Part shown: piece after piece, positions 1 to 11,194 of the stretch | Position numbering within the stretch: position 1 is the stretch's first letter | Layout of the letters: each line of letters opens with the position of its first letter | NCBI GenBank assembly: GCA_910589415.1 | Contig: OU342633.1 | Location: forward strand, 53,438,404-53,502,403 | DNA from: Malachius bipustulatus | Taxonomy: Eukaryota; Arthropoda; Insecta; Coleoptera; Melyridae | Length of the DNA stretch: 64,000 nt | Direction: 5' to 3' | The notes under the pieces: generated by a model | Databases searched by the model: none | The model's input: the letters and a program-made list of their open reading frames with translations, nothing else | Told to the model about the DNA's origin: nothing | Position numbers and translations under genes: made by a program

Positions 1-1
1 T

Positions 2-235
2 TTAAATCGGTTACAAAATCGTCCGAAGTGGTTAAACCCTTCAGAAAATTTAAAAATTAACGATCTCGTTTTAATAAAAGAAGAAAATACTCCTCCACTA
101 AAATGGCCAAGAGCTAGAATTATGGAGGTCGTCCCTGGTGCTGACGGCAAAGTTCGAATGGTTAAATTAAAAACTCAGGGGGGAAATTTCATAAGAAGTA
201 TTTCAAAGGTTTGCCCTCTGCCAAATGAAGATTAA
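2..235 (+). pseudogene. C-terminal end of BEL/Pao retrotransposon polyprotein (partial)
   Basis: An open frame enters from the left edge and runs 77 codons to a TAA at 233-235. It reads through NDLVLIKEENTPPLKWPRAR and ends near KVCPLPNED. This is the basic tail that follows the integrase in BEL/Pao Pol proteins (the DUF5641-type domain), where the signature is VLI.E.N.PP..W..GRI.E..PG.DG..R. The domain probably helps target DNA binding. There is no stop or frameshift inside the visible part, so this end is well kept. It is followed by a polypurine tract and a 3' LTR in the expected order. The rest of gag-pol lies outside the window, so I cannot tell whether the element is intact. Confidence 0.85.
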
Positions 236-396
236 CAATGCAAGTAATAATTTCGAGACTATTTGTCTATTCGTTCGACGATTTTAAAATAGGAAAAAAT
301 ATTATTATTTCGTTCGAGAGAGAACCGCAATTATATGTTGAAAATTTTCGTATGAGAAAAAAAAATTTATTTAGTGTTTTTGAAGTCAGAGACTCC

Positions 397-407
397 AAGG
401 GGGGGAA
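397..407 (+). other. Polypurine tract of the BEL/Pao element
   Basis: AAGGGGGGGAA lies 3 bases before the TG that opens the presumed 3' LTR and 160 bases after the polyprotein stop. Position and composition fit the primer for plus-strand DNA synthesis in LTR retrotransposons. Confidence 0.6.
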
Positions 408-409
408 TA

Positions 410-1012
410 TGTTGCAGATTGAGCTGCTTTTAAATTAGTTAAATCATGTAGACACTGTCTATGTGAATGTAGACACGTTTAGGATGAAGAAGAACTGAAA
501 TGTCGAATTTTCTGTTAAATATTGATCCGGGAGATGCACTTCTTAGGTGGTCTTCGTGGAATAGGGAAAAAGTAAAATGTAACCCTTGCTTGCCTGCGTC
601 AGGTGTGCAAAGCGAGATTCGCTTTTCGTTCGTTGACCAGGACAGAAGTCCTGCTGTCTCTAATATTCGTATTATTTCGTATCGTTCGTTCGTCAGACTA
701 AATAAATACATAAATACCTACCCCGACTTAATTCAAATTATTCATCTTACTAAATCGTTTAATCATATTATAATCGTCTACATAATTAGAAATTACCTTT
801 AAATTGATTGTTTTGTTCTACAGCATTTGTGTAAAGTTATTAGTTTTGCATTAAAAGATTAATTTAATGTGTGTCTATTAATTTATACAGTTCATTATTC
901 GTTCTTTGTGTACCTAATCCGTACATCTCCGTTAATCTTCAAGATATTCAGTTTAGATTTTGCATAAATTTCTTTCTCACGACGACACACTTTTTGCTAT
1001 ATCTTGTTTACA
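410..1012 (+). mobile_element. 3' LTR of BEL/Pao element (right end approximate)
   Basis: The repeat opens with TGTTGCAG right after the polypurine tract, a start typical of BEL/Pao LTRs. A candidate end is the CA at 1011-1012, giving about 600 bp. AATAAA occurs near 700 and could be the polyadenylation signal. The 5' LTR is outside the window, so the right boundary and a target-site duplication cannot be checked. Short ORFs inside it on both strands are chance. Confidence 0.5.
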
Positions 1013-1317
1013 GAGAATCGGGAGGATTTATAATATTTATTTCACTCTTGTAAAATTTTCATACAGCTTTTTTAAAACAGTGAGTTAATCAATGACTCAT
1101 AGTCATATAGAGGGTGAGACAAATTCGACCTACATCATTGGGATCTCGGAAAATAGATGATATGGACTTGGTTAAATTGGGTCAAAGCTGCTAAATTTAA
1201 TGAGTAATAAGAATCTGAAAAGAAATTCAGGATATTTTCAGTCGTTTCTGAAATATCCTGAAAAAAATCGAGATTTCTTATTTTTGCCATAACTACCGGC
1301 TTATTACTCTAATCTAG

Positions 1318-1780
1318 ATATTTGATAAAATTCTTGTATCGTCTCGTCTTCATGACTTTCTTGACAAGACAGGGATCCTTTCTCGCTTCCAGCATGGTTT
1401 CCTTAAAAGCAGATCTACCCAGACAGCTCTTGTGGAACTGACAGACTCCATATCTGAGGGAATGGAGAGAGGGATGCTCACTGTGGGGTGGCTTTTGGAT
1501 CTCTCCAAGGTTTTCGTCAGTGATGTGTGTCACGAGTGCCTCCTTCGGAAACTGGAGAATGTCGGAATTCGTGGATTGCCCCTTTCTTGGTTTACCAGCT
1601 ACCAGCTACCTACAGGGAAGAACGCAGGTGGTTCAGATTACTGGGTTTGATGATCGACGTGTGAGATCACCCTTTGCTTCGATCGCCTCTGGGGTTCCAC
1701 AGGGCAGTATTCTCGGTCCGCTTCTTTTCCTTATCTGCATTAACGACTTAAAGAGCATCTTTATAGCTCAGAGACAATAA
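1318..1780 (+). pseudogene. Jockey/RTE-like LINE reverse transcriptase fragment, frameshifted
   Basis: In one frame the DNA reads DFLDKTGILSRFQHGFLKSR, then STQTALVELTDSISEGMERG, the RVT_1 fingers region of jockey-type non-LTR retrotransposons. The frame breaks near 1595, where the 7-base word ACCAGCT is tandemly repeated, and continues one frame over as SYLQGRTQVVQI and then ASGVPQGSILGPLLF with IINDL-like residues, the GVPQGS motif of RT. The expected F-D-S after LLDLSK is altered by extra bases, and the YxDD catalytic block is absent because similarity stops at about 1780. This is a dead 5'- and 3'-truncated copy. No endonuclease or gag region is visible upstream. Confidence 0.85.
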
Positions 1781-2636
1781 ACTAAAACTCAACTTAGATA
1801 GAACTGAGTTGAGTGATTTTCATTCTAATCGACCACGTCTTTCTCCTTTACCCTCCATACCCATCGACCAGTGCCTTGATCTTTTATTTTGTCAAAGTGA
1901 CAGGCTACATGAAGATTCAAGAAAACTTGCTTTTAATTGTCATTTATGTCATTTGGTATAAGTATTATGTCACTTTTATAGGCACTTGTGTCTACAAGAA
2001 TGTAACATTTCGAAACTAAAATGACAATCAAAATGGCAACTTTGTGAAGCGATAAAAAAATTATTCCTAGGTATGTGGAATTTATGAATCCTACTACAAA
2101 TGAATACTTGTCAACTTATTATTGAAAACGCGAAAATCGATTTAAAATACAATTTAGCAGTTGATTTTCTGTGCCGTTAGTTTCTTCCGCTAATGATAGG
2201 GCAAGGTACGCTCCCCGCTGATATTTTATTGATCTTCTTTGACCTTCTCCACGGGCATAATAAGTAATGGCTCCACTGCGTTAGTAAATTAAATTATACT
2301 TCTGTATAAAAATAAAATTTATTCCAAAATAATAGGATTTATAAGAAGGGCTTAAACAGCACTTAATTTTCTATAACCAGCTTCTAATCTTAACTAAGCT
2401 CTTGATTGTTCTCACGCATATTAGTAAATATTGTTGTTCGCTCTTCAAGAAGAGTTTTATGACCTTTATCAAGGATACTTTTTTGTAGAAAATGAGTCGA
2501 CTAATCTACACTCGGTATTTGAATTTTTTAAATTCTACTGGCGTAGAAGTTCAAATTGTGTGAAACCTAAAAAACCCATAATCTATGCCAAGAATTAACG
2601 TCATGGGCAATTTTGTCTCATAAAACCATCACGTCG
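1781..2636. other. Unassigned AT-rich stretch
   Basis: No gene recognised. A minus-strand stretch of about 45 codons at 2140-2281 (reading RSGAITYYARGEGQRRSI) is open and not AT-biased. It might be a scrap of decayed coding sequence, but I cannot assign it. Hairpin-like ACTCAACTT/CTGAGTTGAGT occurs at about 1790-1815. Confidence 0.3.
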
Positions 2637-2690
2637 TACCAATTTTCATCAAAATCGCTTCAGTGGTTTAGCTTTTATAATCGAATAATA
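2637..2690 (+). mobile_element. LINE 3'-tail-like repeat (RTE/Daphne style)
   Basis: The phrase ACCAATTTTCATCAAAATCG followed by CTTCAGTGGTTTAGC closely resembles the widespread insect LINE 3' untranslated tail 'accaaatttcatcaaaatcggttcagccgttta'. This is recognition from memory of a common repeat, not a search. No coding part lies next to it. Confidence 0.4.
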
Positions 2691-2699
2691 TAATTTCAG

Positions 2700-3548
2700 A
2701 ATTGACATTTTAGCACCTCGTAGTGGCCAAACCACGCAACTTCGGACAAAGTTAAGTTGACTTAAATCGACTTCGTTTCACCCAAATTGATGGCAAGCTG
2801 TAAAGTAATTTCAGGAACAATATTCGATGCAACATTGGCAACGTTGCGTCTGGTCGATCACAGCGTCATATTGAGCAAAGAGGGAAGGGAACTTTGACGT
2901 TCGGTTAATTCGACAGAGACAGAGGCACCCTGCATTCTGATCTCGAAAAATAACATTTTTCTAGAAAGTTCCATGGTTTATAAAATTAAATAAATGTGTA
3001 TTTTCCAATTGATCAAAACTTTCGGTACATTTCAATGTTTCATTAAGTTAGTATTTTATGAAGTAGGTTGTTATTAATTTTAGTACCCTTCAGTACGGCT
3101 CAGCATTATTTTTTATAATTAGGTAAAATTGGTTATCTCACTCAAGTGAAATTAATTTGAACTTTATTATTATTTTTTGTCTAAGTATTATGTTATTTAG
3201 AAAAAAACACAACGTAGGATTTTGTTATATTTTTTTTTAAATCAAGTTTTCTGATTTTTTGATATCGATCCATGATTTTAATGCTAAGTATTGACATGCT
3301 AGCGTGGAAAACATTATTTTCTAAGCAAGAGGTTTGAAACATAACAAATTTTTATTTTTTGACAGATACAAGTGCTTAGACCATAAATGCAACTAAAACT
3401 AGAACCTGAAAAATTACAACCCTAAAAACCTATGAAAACTTCTAAAATAACTGCATTTGTTGATAACAACTGCAGTTGATCCCCTATTTGCTTCCACCAG
3501 TTCCTATACACGTACTGATGGAAACTTTACAGGGCTCCACAAAAACAT
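2700..3548. other. Unassigned stretch with no gene recognised
   Basis: AT-rich DNA with runs of T and A. Nothing identifiable up to the RT scrap at 3549. Confidence 0.3.
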
Positions 3549-3629
3549 GCATCCATTGCCGAAGTTCTGAACTTTATCACTGACAGTATCGATCACTTTA
3601 ACTTGGAATATTTAGTTCACGTCTCTTAA
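3549..3629 (+). pseudogene. Short LINE reverse transcriptase scrap
   Basis: Twenty-six codons read ASIAEVLNFITDSIDHFN and so on to a TAA. They match the 'TT.AVAEI.NFI.D.ID' region of jockey/CR1-type RT that precedes LSKAFD. The expected continuation into the catalytic motif is missing. Flanking frames give nothing further that I can align. It could be a chance match, but nine or more positions agree in order. Confidence 0.35.
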
Positions 3630-4491
3630 AATTTACCATGTTTACCACTCCAGCTACTGCATAATAGTAAGTATATTATGGTATATCCATGAATTTACAG
3701 GGTGGATCGCGTTCTTCTTTTATAATTGAAATCTTAAATAAAAAAGGAATGTACCGCAAAGACATTCTGAGACGATTTTTTATCTACTGGCGGGTGCCCG
3801 AATCAAAGTAACTGATAGTCCATCTCGAACTTGCAGTGATTATTACCCGCCACCTGTCGGAGTTTCAAGCTGCACTCAGTTGGCGAGCGTATTCTGACAC
3901 CCTCCCGTCACATCTTTTTACATGATAAATGGTGTTCCCACGAACGATATACCTCAGCTTATCCTCATAAGAAATGTATAATTAAATTCTGCCAGTCAAT
4001 TCGAAATTTTAATCAGCTATGTCGGAAATATTAAAGCGATCTCTTGAACTGGAAACAAAAGTACCACGACCTTTATTCTTTATAGTAAGACCGTGATAAT
4101 CCTTTAATTAACATTAAGCGCAGTTAACGAGGGTTTCAACAACAACTTATACGTTTATACAAGACGTACCCATACTTAACAAGTGCAACAACTTCAAGGT
4201 TACTTTTTTTGCTAAATAGGCAATTTTCTTTTAATTTTTCACATATTATTATAATCTCATAAGTACACTTCTAATTTTTATATCACCCTAGATTCTTCGA
4301 AAACTGAACTGGATTTTTTTACCTTATGATAAAATTAATATTACCTGGAGGTACTAAACACCAACTCCTTCTTGTGATATACATCGCTAAGAAAGGTCTT
4401 TTTATAAACAATATTTTTCCTTGCTCTTCCTAGAAATAGTATAATCCATAAATCCATATAATCCATAAATCCAAAAAAGGTATTCCAAAAG
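3630..4491. other. Unassigned AT-rich stretch
   Basis: No coding or repeat signal that I can support, apart from short homopolymers. Confidence 0.3.
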
Positions 4492-4760
4492 CTAAACCAC
4501 AGAATAGGTACAATCGGCATATAAACTTCAATAAAAATACCGAGTTCGCGCATCTACTCGACGCATAGAGATCCGCCATGATTTGAGATGAGCTTTCATT
4601 AGTTTTGAATGCGGGCCCACAGAATACAATTGTACCTATTCTGTGGCGGGCCTGCATTTCTACTCCGAAGCAATGGCCGCTAGAGGTGTGACTTGTCTCT
4701 AAAAGATCAGAGGCGCCCCCGGGAGTTTAGCTTCTGATTGTATCTATTCTGTGGCTAAAC
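4492..4760. repeat. Small foldback/MITE-like repeat built from one 24-bp motif
   Basis: CTAAACCACAGAATAGGTAC (continuing AATC) at 4492-4515 is repeated in inverted orientation at 4736-4760 with one or two changes. Halfway between, at 4617-4647, the same CCACAGAATA..CAATTG word forms its own palindrome. The motif therefore occurs four times as two inverted pairs within 269 bp. Short ORFs on the minus strand are made by this repeat and are not genes. No transposase and no clear target duplication is seen. Confidence 0.7.
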
Positions 4761-5960
4761 CCAACCTGTTTTCCTGTTTTCAAAATAATCATTGATAATT
4801 TTACGTAGATAAGTATTGCTGTAAAACGCTTTATCTTTGAGATACCGGGTGTTAAACTTTTATTAAAAAATATCACTTTTTCAAAAATATTTTAAATATA
4901 CTTTACCCAATTGTTGAAATTTGGCAGTTTCAATTTCTGTAGGGAGGCGCTAATTTAACCCTCAATAGAATAAAATTATAAAGTTCAGTGGAGTCCCCGG
5001 TAAGCACCTCAATGAATTTTATTTAAAAAGTACGCAAAATTTGCATCCAGGGCTGGCACAGTAATTTACATGTTTTCTACGGGTAAAAAATTCAAGTAAT
5101 TTACATAGGTAAGCAAACTTGTGTCAAAAAAGTAAAAAACGTAAAAAAAGTATTATTGAAAACGAAATTTATTGTTATTTAATCAAAATGACCACTATTA
5201 TCAAAATTTAAATAATCAGAATCCCACCTAACAAAATAACACGAATAACCAAAAAAATGCAATTTCATAAAGCAAAAAAATTGTTTTTCCTTTCTGGATG
5301 CACAACTTTTTCTTTGAAACGTAATTCTCTTGTGTTTCTTCTCTCTCCGCTCTGTGGAGATGCGATAGCTACTACGGGACCGGCCGAAGCTCTTGACCTA
5401 TTCAGCCAGTTGAAAAGTTAATTTTTATCCTAATTTTTTAGAATTTTACCTTTTTAACATATTTGATAATTTTTACAGTTTTTTACGTAAAAATGTAAAG
5501 CTCTTCCGACAACCCTGACCGTGTACACAAGTAGAAAATATCGCTGGAATCTTCAATAGAGTCCGCGAGTCAATGATCCGGCGGCGTATTCTTTGATTGA
5601 AACAAATGGTCAATATTTTGAACAATTATTGAGCGAATTTCATTAAAATGGTTACTTGTAGAAACCGGATGTAGGTATGCAGAAGAAAAACGATTTTTTT
5701 TTATAAATTTCATAACAACAAATTTTGAAAACGACGCATTTTTTAGATAATAATAAAAATTGATTTTTGATAATATTTTTAAAGACCATGTATTTCGAAA
5801 ACGAAACTTTTTTTGGGTAAATGTTTATATGAAAAAAATGCTTGTTTTGACGTCCCCTACTACTCCTAAAAGTTTGTCAGTGTATTTATGATACACCCTG
5901 TATAATAGATAAATTTTTCAGATTCTATGATACAGAATCTTTCATAACGCCTGCCTTTAC
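4761..5960. other. AT-rich repeat-like DNA ending in ACACCCTGTATA
   Basis: No gene recognised. The stretch 5560-5900 is rich in 'aaaacgaaa' phrases and closes with ACACCCTGTATA at 5893-5904. That terminal word appears, in both orientations, at many other repeat edges in this window and is common at the ends of insect interspersed repeats. Confidence 0.35.
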
Positions 5961-6242
5961 ATGATTGTGATTTCTTTATCTAACATGATTGCCAGAGTAT
6001 GTGCAAAAGTAACTTGGAAAGGATTGTGTATTGCTGGTAGTCTATTGCCACATGCTCAGTCGAATGAGAGTACCTCCCGTGCGCTTAATGCTATAACCAA
6101 ATTCCAGTTATTTGAGAACATGTGGGATACTCTCGGGAAAATCGGAAGAAACCTTGATTCCATGGCAAAAATGGAAACGCGTGTTTTGGAATTATATCTG
6201 TGCAAATGTCAATGTCACACTACTCACACTCTACTTAATTAG
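5961..6242 (+). CDS. Unrecognised 93-codon ORF, possible gene fragment
   Basis: The frame from 5961 to the TAG at 6240-6242 encodes 93 residues with ordinary amino-acid use (WDTLGKIGRNLDSMAKMETR near the middle, a C-K-C-Q-C-H cluster near the end). Its base composition is richer in GC than its surroundings. I do not recognise a family, and I see no signal peptide or membrane segment. It could be part of an exon, a decayed element or chance. There is no good Kozak context or splice signal to settle it. Confidence 0.2.
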   Translation: MIVISLSNMIARVCAKVTWKGLCIAGSLLPHAQSNESTSRALNAITKFQLFENMWDTLGKIGRNLDSMAKMETRVLELYLCKCQCHTTHTLLN

Positions 6243-7403
6243 ATTAAGCATGAATGATACATAAATTTTAATGTTATTTTTGTACGTGGAAGCATTGTGG
6301 TCTTTATGGTTTGACTCTCATAATGCTGGATAAAGAAACTATAAGTTCATTTGGCCACCAATAACCATGAAAATAATCGACATCTATTTAAATAACACCC
6401 CTGTCTCAACGTAAATAAAAAAAATTGTCATTTTAGCATAAAGTGCAAGAAATCGTGTATGAAAATGTGACTTCTGACCGAGTTAATGAGGCAAAAAATT
6501 ATTGCAATCACTGGAACTAGAACTGCTAATTTCAGCATTGATTTCAGAAAATATGATTCCTAAAGTCGCTAAAAACAGAATCAAGCAATACTAGGTATGT
6601 AATATCGATTCAGTGGAGCAAATTCTAATACCAGCTATAAAAATAATGACGTCCTTCAGCAAGAAATCTTTACTAAGCAGTTGAAATAAAACAAAAATCA
6701 GGTAGAGTGATTACTGAAATAATGACTCTAGGATCAGAATAAAGAAAAAACAGACACTTGTAGGAAGGAATCAAAGCTGAAAGCCGAACCCGTGAGTCGG
6801 TGCATCATATAATATGATTTCCCAGAACACTTTGTGTATAGCAGTAACCTGGCGTGAACGCTTAGGCAAACACTTTTAGAGGTTTAGGAGCAACATAGTG
6901 GACAAGCGGTGTGTACTCAGCCACCATCATTGTTTATTCTTCACATTCTTCAGTTCTTTAGCCACTGCATGTGTATCTATCCCATTCTTAAAGTCCTAGA
7001 TCTTGACTTCAGTCACAGGCCAAGTAACTTGATTGAGAAAATTAAGAGGAAATGCATACTCGATGATTTTATTTCGTCTCGCAGTAACAAAAAAGAACAC
7101 GCATCGAAAGTATGTTGAAACGCAGGATTCTTCTCAGAGTTAGGTTAAAGTAATGAATAATCTGGTGAATGAAATTATATGCAACAGAAAAAATAAATAA
7201 AATTAGTTGCCGAGGATATTTTGAGGCATAAATTTTATTTATTATTACAAAATGCTAAAACAAGACTTTAAATAATGATCTTTATAAAAGGGTTGATAAT
7301 TTTCTGTAAGAAATAAGAAAATGATGGAATTGCTTAAAAATTAAAAAATTTATTTTAAAATTTGAAAATTTTATAAAAAATTAAACCAGAATGCCCCAAG
7401 TAG
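6243..7403. other. Unassigned AT-rich stretch
   Basis: No gene recognised. The 69-codon ORF at 6909-7118 has no recognisable features and is probably chance. Confidence 0.3.
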
Positions 7404-7417
7404 GGCGCCAACTTTGT
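7391..7417 (-). mobile_element. Retroelement primer-binding-site-like sequence
   Basis: Read on the minus strand, TTGGCGCCCTACTTGGGGC follows directly after ...TTTGTTTACA. TGGCGCCC is the classic start of tRNA primer-binding sites in Ty3/gypsy-type LTR elements. The order LTR end, short spacer, primer site is correct for an element running leftward. The downstream side (positions below 7391) is AT-rich and non-coding, so the internal region is lost or decayed. Confidence 0.45.
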
Positions 7418-8000
7418 TGTAAACAAAGTTATATTTATTGTTTTAGAGAACACTCGCTTTCCTAGTTGGATTCAGTTGAAAACTGTTGAGTTTAATTAAG
7501 CTTGAATCAAAATTTAAAAATTTAATTGAATATTTCGTTTGAAAAATGTATAACTTCTAACTTAAAAAACCTTTTATTTGAAAAAAAAAACAACAAAACT
7601 TACTCTGAGCTCACTGATTATTAAATATTGGTAAAGGTAAAACTCCAATAATTTAAAACTGATCACAATGCCAAAATCTTACAATATCCTTTTTTAAAAC
7701 TAACTCTCTAGTCCTCTGATTCTTTCCCTCTCCCTCTCTTGTTACTTCTCTGTGTAAATTCCTTTTCAAAGTCTTTTGATTCTCTCTTTCACCGGCTCTT
7801 GCTGCTTCTTATGCTGCCTCTTATTTTCTGTTTCTCCGACTCTTGCTGATTCTCTTCATTTTACAAAAATGACTTCCCTCTTTAGCTTTGTTTTTAACAG
7901 ACAATTTTTCAATTCCCCTTCTAATCATTTTTTCCTCGTGGATATCTCAACTACCACTTCATTTCTTTTGTATAATTCCTGATTTTTCAACAATTTTTCT
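7418..8000 (-). mobile_element. Probable 5' LTR of a minus-strand LTR element (far end unknown)
   Basis: On the plus strand the block starts TGTAAAC, i.e. the element's LTR ends GTTTACA next to the primer site. The block includes a CT-rich stretch (about 7700-7860). No second LTR is in the window to define the other boundary, so the given end is a guess. ORFs inside it are CT-rich artefacts. Confidence 0.35.
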
Positions 8001-8004
8001 GTTT

Positions 8005-8225
8005 TTCCAAATCTTCATCGTCAATAAATAAGAAAAAATGAAATTGTGAATTTGGGCGATTTTCAAAATAATTCAAAAGTCAAAAATAATTTTTAAAATC
8101 TCTTTCTGCCATTGCATTGTCCTGGTTGCCCAACTTTTTCCCCATCTAACCCCATTTATCTCCCACAATTTCCGAGATCCCCTTGCTTTTCCTTCTTATT
8201 TTGGACACATTATAAATCTTTGAGA
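8005..8225. repeat. Dispersed repeat, copy 1 (partner at 16148-16350)
   Basis: The phrases TTCAAAATAATTC, AAAATAATTTTTAAAATCTC, TTTCTGCCATTGCATTG, TATCTCCC and TTCCGAGATCCCC occur here in the same order and spacing as in the 16.15-kb copy. The copies have diverged by substitutions and small indels. No coding content. Family unknown. Confidence 0.65.
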
Positions 8226-10726
8226 GGCATTTTAGAAAAAAAGTCTTCATTATTTGGCTAATAATAATACTCTAATAATAATTATTATGCACCCTAATTT
8301 TGACCATGCACTTATTTCTTATTTCACTTATTTCAGCAACGCCTTGTATAATAACTTTTCAAACTGTCAGTTAATTTAGGAGACATCCCAATCCCGTTTT
8401 AGATACCTACACACATCGCTAGAGGTACTTTATTTATTTATTTTATTATAATTTCGCTATAAACAAACGTGGTCGCTTTGTTACTCACTCGTATTTGTGC
8501 AAATATTATACATTCCCTTGAAACAACGCAACAATTGCATAAAAACGCACTGTGTGGAGTTTCCGACCTCAAAGCTTCCTTCATTGTTATCTTTCAGTGT
8601 TTATTTTGTATGTGCTTGTACAAATAATTTCTAATTTCCTTCCTGGTTGCATTAATATTACCTTCGTTCATAAATACATAAATAGTTGTAGGTAGATATA
8701 TTTTTAGACTTAAAAGCTTCATATGGGGGAGGCGCAGAGAAAAAATTCTCGAAAAATCACTTCTTTTACGAAATTTTAATAAAAAATCCAACAGAACGGG
8801 ACGAAATTTTGTTCTGCAATACGGATTGGAAAAAAAAACACAGTTGGGCCGTAAGTTTTATCACAAAAGAAGACAAAAATGTTCAAAGCAAAATAATAGT
8901 AATTTTTTCAAATTTGAACGGTTTTATCGCAAAAACTTCTAAAGCGGAAATATAACAGAAGCAATATTTGTTTTTCCTTACTTGCATCGTAAACATTTCT
9001 TCGTAGCGTAGGCGAGTAACTTTCAACGCAATAAATTGTTGACAAAAAGTGTAATTCTCTTATACAATCCGCCACCGTATATCTTACCCAAGCTGCATGC
9101 AGAATGCGGCTTTAAAATTATTGGTGGTCGGTAAAAGTTTTAGAATAACAAACTGTTTGTAGGAAGTTTACCCAGTTCATTGCAGTTGCATGATATCCTC
9201 ATTGAGATTATAAAGTTTGTTGTTGAGCTAGATCGTAATGCGTTGATTTTAAAGCATTTTTATATCATTCATTAATAAAACTGTTATATGAAGTTTTAAA
9301 TACTTTGCCAACTTTAACGTAAAAATGATCCAAGTAGGTATGTAAAGTTGAAGGTCACTATATATGACTCTGAGAGTCAGGTATGCTCCAGAAAGATTAC
9401 ACGCCACTTTATTTTAAGTGCCTGGGTACTTCCCCTTAGCTGAGCTATAATTTCTCCTTTGTGACGCCTTGAGCAAGAAAAAGCTTGAACGTTTCATAGT
9501 TTCAATTATTGACATGGAAAAATTCATGCAGAATTTCATCTCGTCATTAAATGCCTAATTTTTCAGTAAAGCACCAACACCACTCGATAAATTTCGTTTG
9601 AGTAGATACGTATGTAAAGTAATTTAATAATAATTATTACCGTGCACGCCCGAGAGCGAGGGCAAACCAATTCAATTTATTTCGGTTCGCCTGTAATTTA
9701 AATAACAACATCCAAAATACGGTGTAGAATCTGAAATAGAGGGGTGGCTCTAAATACTTACATTAAGCCGTGATTATCATCATTTGGGCAGGTTATTTGC
9801 GACAGTTTGATAGAGAATACGATTAACATCACCCACAGGCCTATGATTATGAATATTCAGGTCCGCTAAACTGACTACGCTTCGAGAGCAACGAAGTATT
9901 CATTCTCCCGACTATAGTTGGAAGCAATTTGAAGATACATAATAATTGAATATTTGCATAATTTAGTCCAGTTGCACAGTTCTCCTTTTGTACTTTTGTA
10001 AATAGTGCAAAAGAAGAGGATGAGACTTGAATTTTAAACGAGGGACGAGAGTTATAGTTATGTCAAAAACGTGATATAAAAGGTCCTTTATTAAGAGCAG
10101 CTTAAAAAGTTTTTCCATGCTATACAAATTGGATTCTAGAAGTCAAGTCTTGAATCCATAATTATGAGTGTTTCATGTACATAGGTAGGTATTAATTATC
10201 ACTTTCAACCCTTCACATCTAGATCTATTATTGTATGTAGCATATTTGTGATGTTTTTTGCAGAATTTTTAAAACAATACAGGTTTCGTTAAGTCAATGT
10301 GATCATTGAAAGTATATACCTAATTAGCATTAAGGTTCGAACACACATCACCGCACCATGCTAAACGTGTGTGCTGAACATCACTGGGTGAAAGATTCGC
10401 TTAAATGAAATTAATCGTTTTAAGCCGCACAACACCGTCGTGTCTGAGCCTGCCAACAATTTCGTCGACCTTATGCGGTCATTCTCAAGAATGTAACAAG
10501 AGTGTCTTTCTGTAACTTTCGAGAATGAGCGTATAAAGTCGAAAAATTGTCGAGAACATTGCAATAAACTAAGTGAGACAAAACCAAGTGTTTTATTTTA
10601 ATTTTGTTTTATAGTTAATCGTATGGTGGGAAGGAGTTGTGTACCGCAAGTGAATTCCCAAAATATGATTTTTTGTCGGAGTTTGGAATAAATGCTGAAA
10701 CAGAATTCCTGAAGGGAGGCAGGTTA
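8226..10726. other. Unassigned AT-rich stretch
   Basis: No gene recognised in 2.5 kb. The ORFs at 8594-8791 and 10361-10564 (minus) show no domain or splice context. The second is GC-richer and may be an old repeat. Confidence 0.3.
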
Positions 10727-10855
10727 TTTTATTTTTATACAATTTATCTTTATCTTTTACCTTTATCTTATATAGGTATTTAACTTCTATATTATATCTT
10801 TATCTTTGATCCTTATCTGTTATATTTATCTTTACACGTGATATCTTACATCGAC
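10727..10855. repeat. Degenerate TTTATC microsatellite
   Basis: TTTATCTTTATC-like hexamers recur with interruptions. It lies right at the 3' end of the R1-clade relic on the minus strand. Confidence 0.6.
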
Positions 10856-10867
10856 GTGAGCGCATTA

Positions 10868-11150
10868 GTCTTTTTTCCTTCTCTTCTCTGCGCCTTGGTC
10901 CCTCCGTCTTTTCTTCTCGTTCTCCTCTTTTCGCTTCATAATTACCCTCATAAATTCTGTGATGCGTTCCCATCACTTTTCACTCTTTAGAATTGCCTCC
11001 ACCATCTTCTCAACATCCAAACTCACCCCCACTGTTGCCTCTAATTTCGTCCTTTCATTTTCTTATCTTACACGTATGAAGATGGTATGCTCCGGGGTGT
11101 CCTTCTCTCCTCTGTACCTTGGTAATTCTCTCACACCTTTCCTTGTAGTA
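10868..11150 (-). pseudogene. C-terminal (zinc-knuckle side) end of R1-clade LINE Pol
   Basis: The minus strand reads EKDTPEHTIFIRVR, then LEATVGVSLDVEKMVEAILK, then a highly charged tail rich in K, E and R. This is the end of R1-clade ORF2, where C..C....D..EHT.F.C precedes a region ending VE.ML.SE..W. The first cysteines and the C after IF are changed, and in-frame stops occur after VR and SEK, so it is dead. It belongs with the RT block at 12000-12770; the two are separated by the inserted block at about 11195-11995. Confidence 0.75.
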
Positions 11151-11194
11151 GTTGTAGTTATAGGGAAACGAATTATTTTACCCTTGGAGGGAAA

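Noticed and set aside
7776..7982. Secreted-protein-like ORF in a CT-rich stretch
   Set aside because: Its hydrophobic residues come from CTT/TCT-rich DNA within a probable LTR; no other support.
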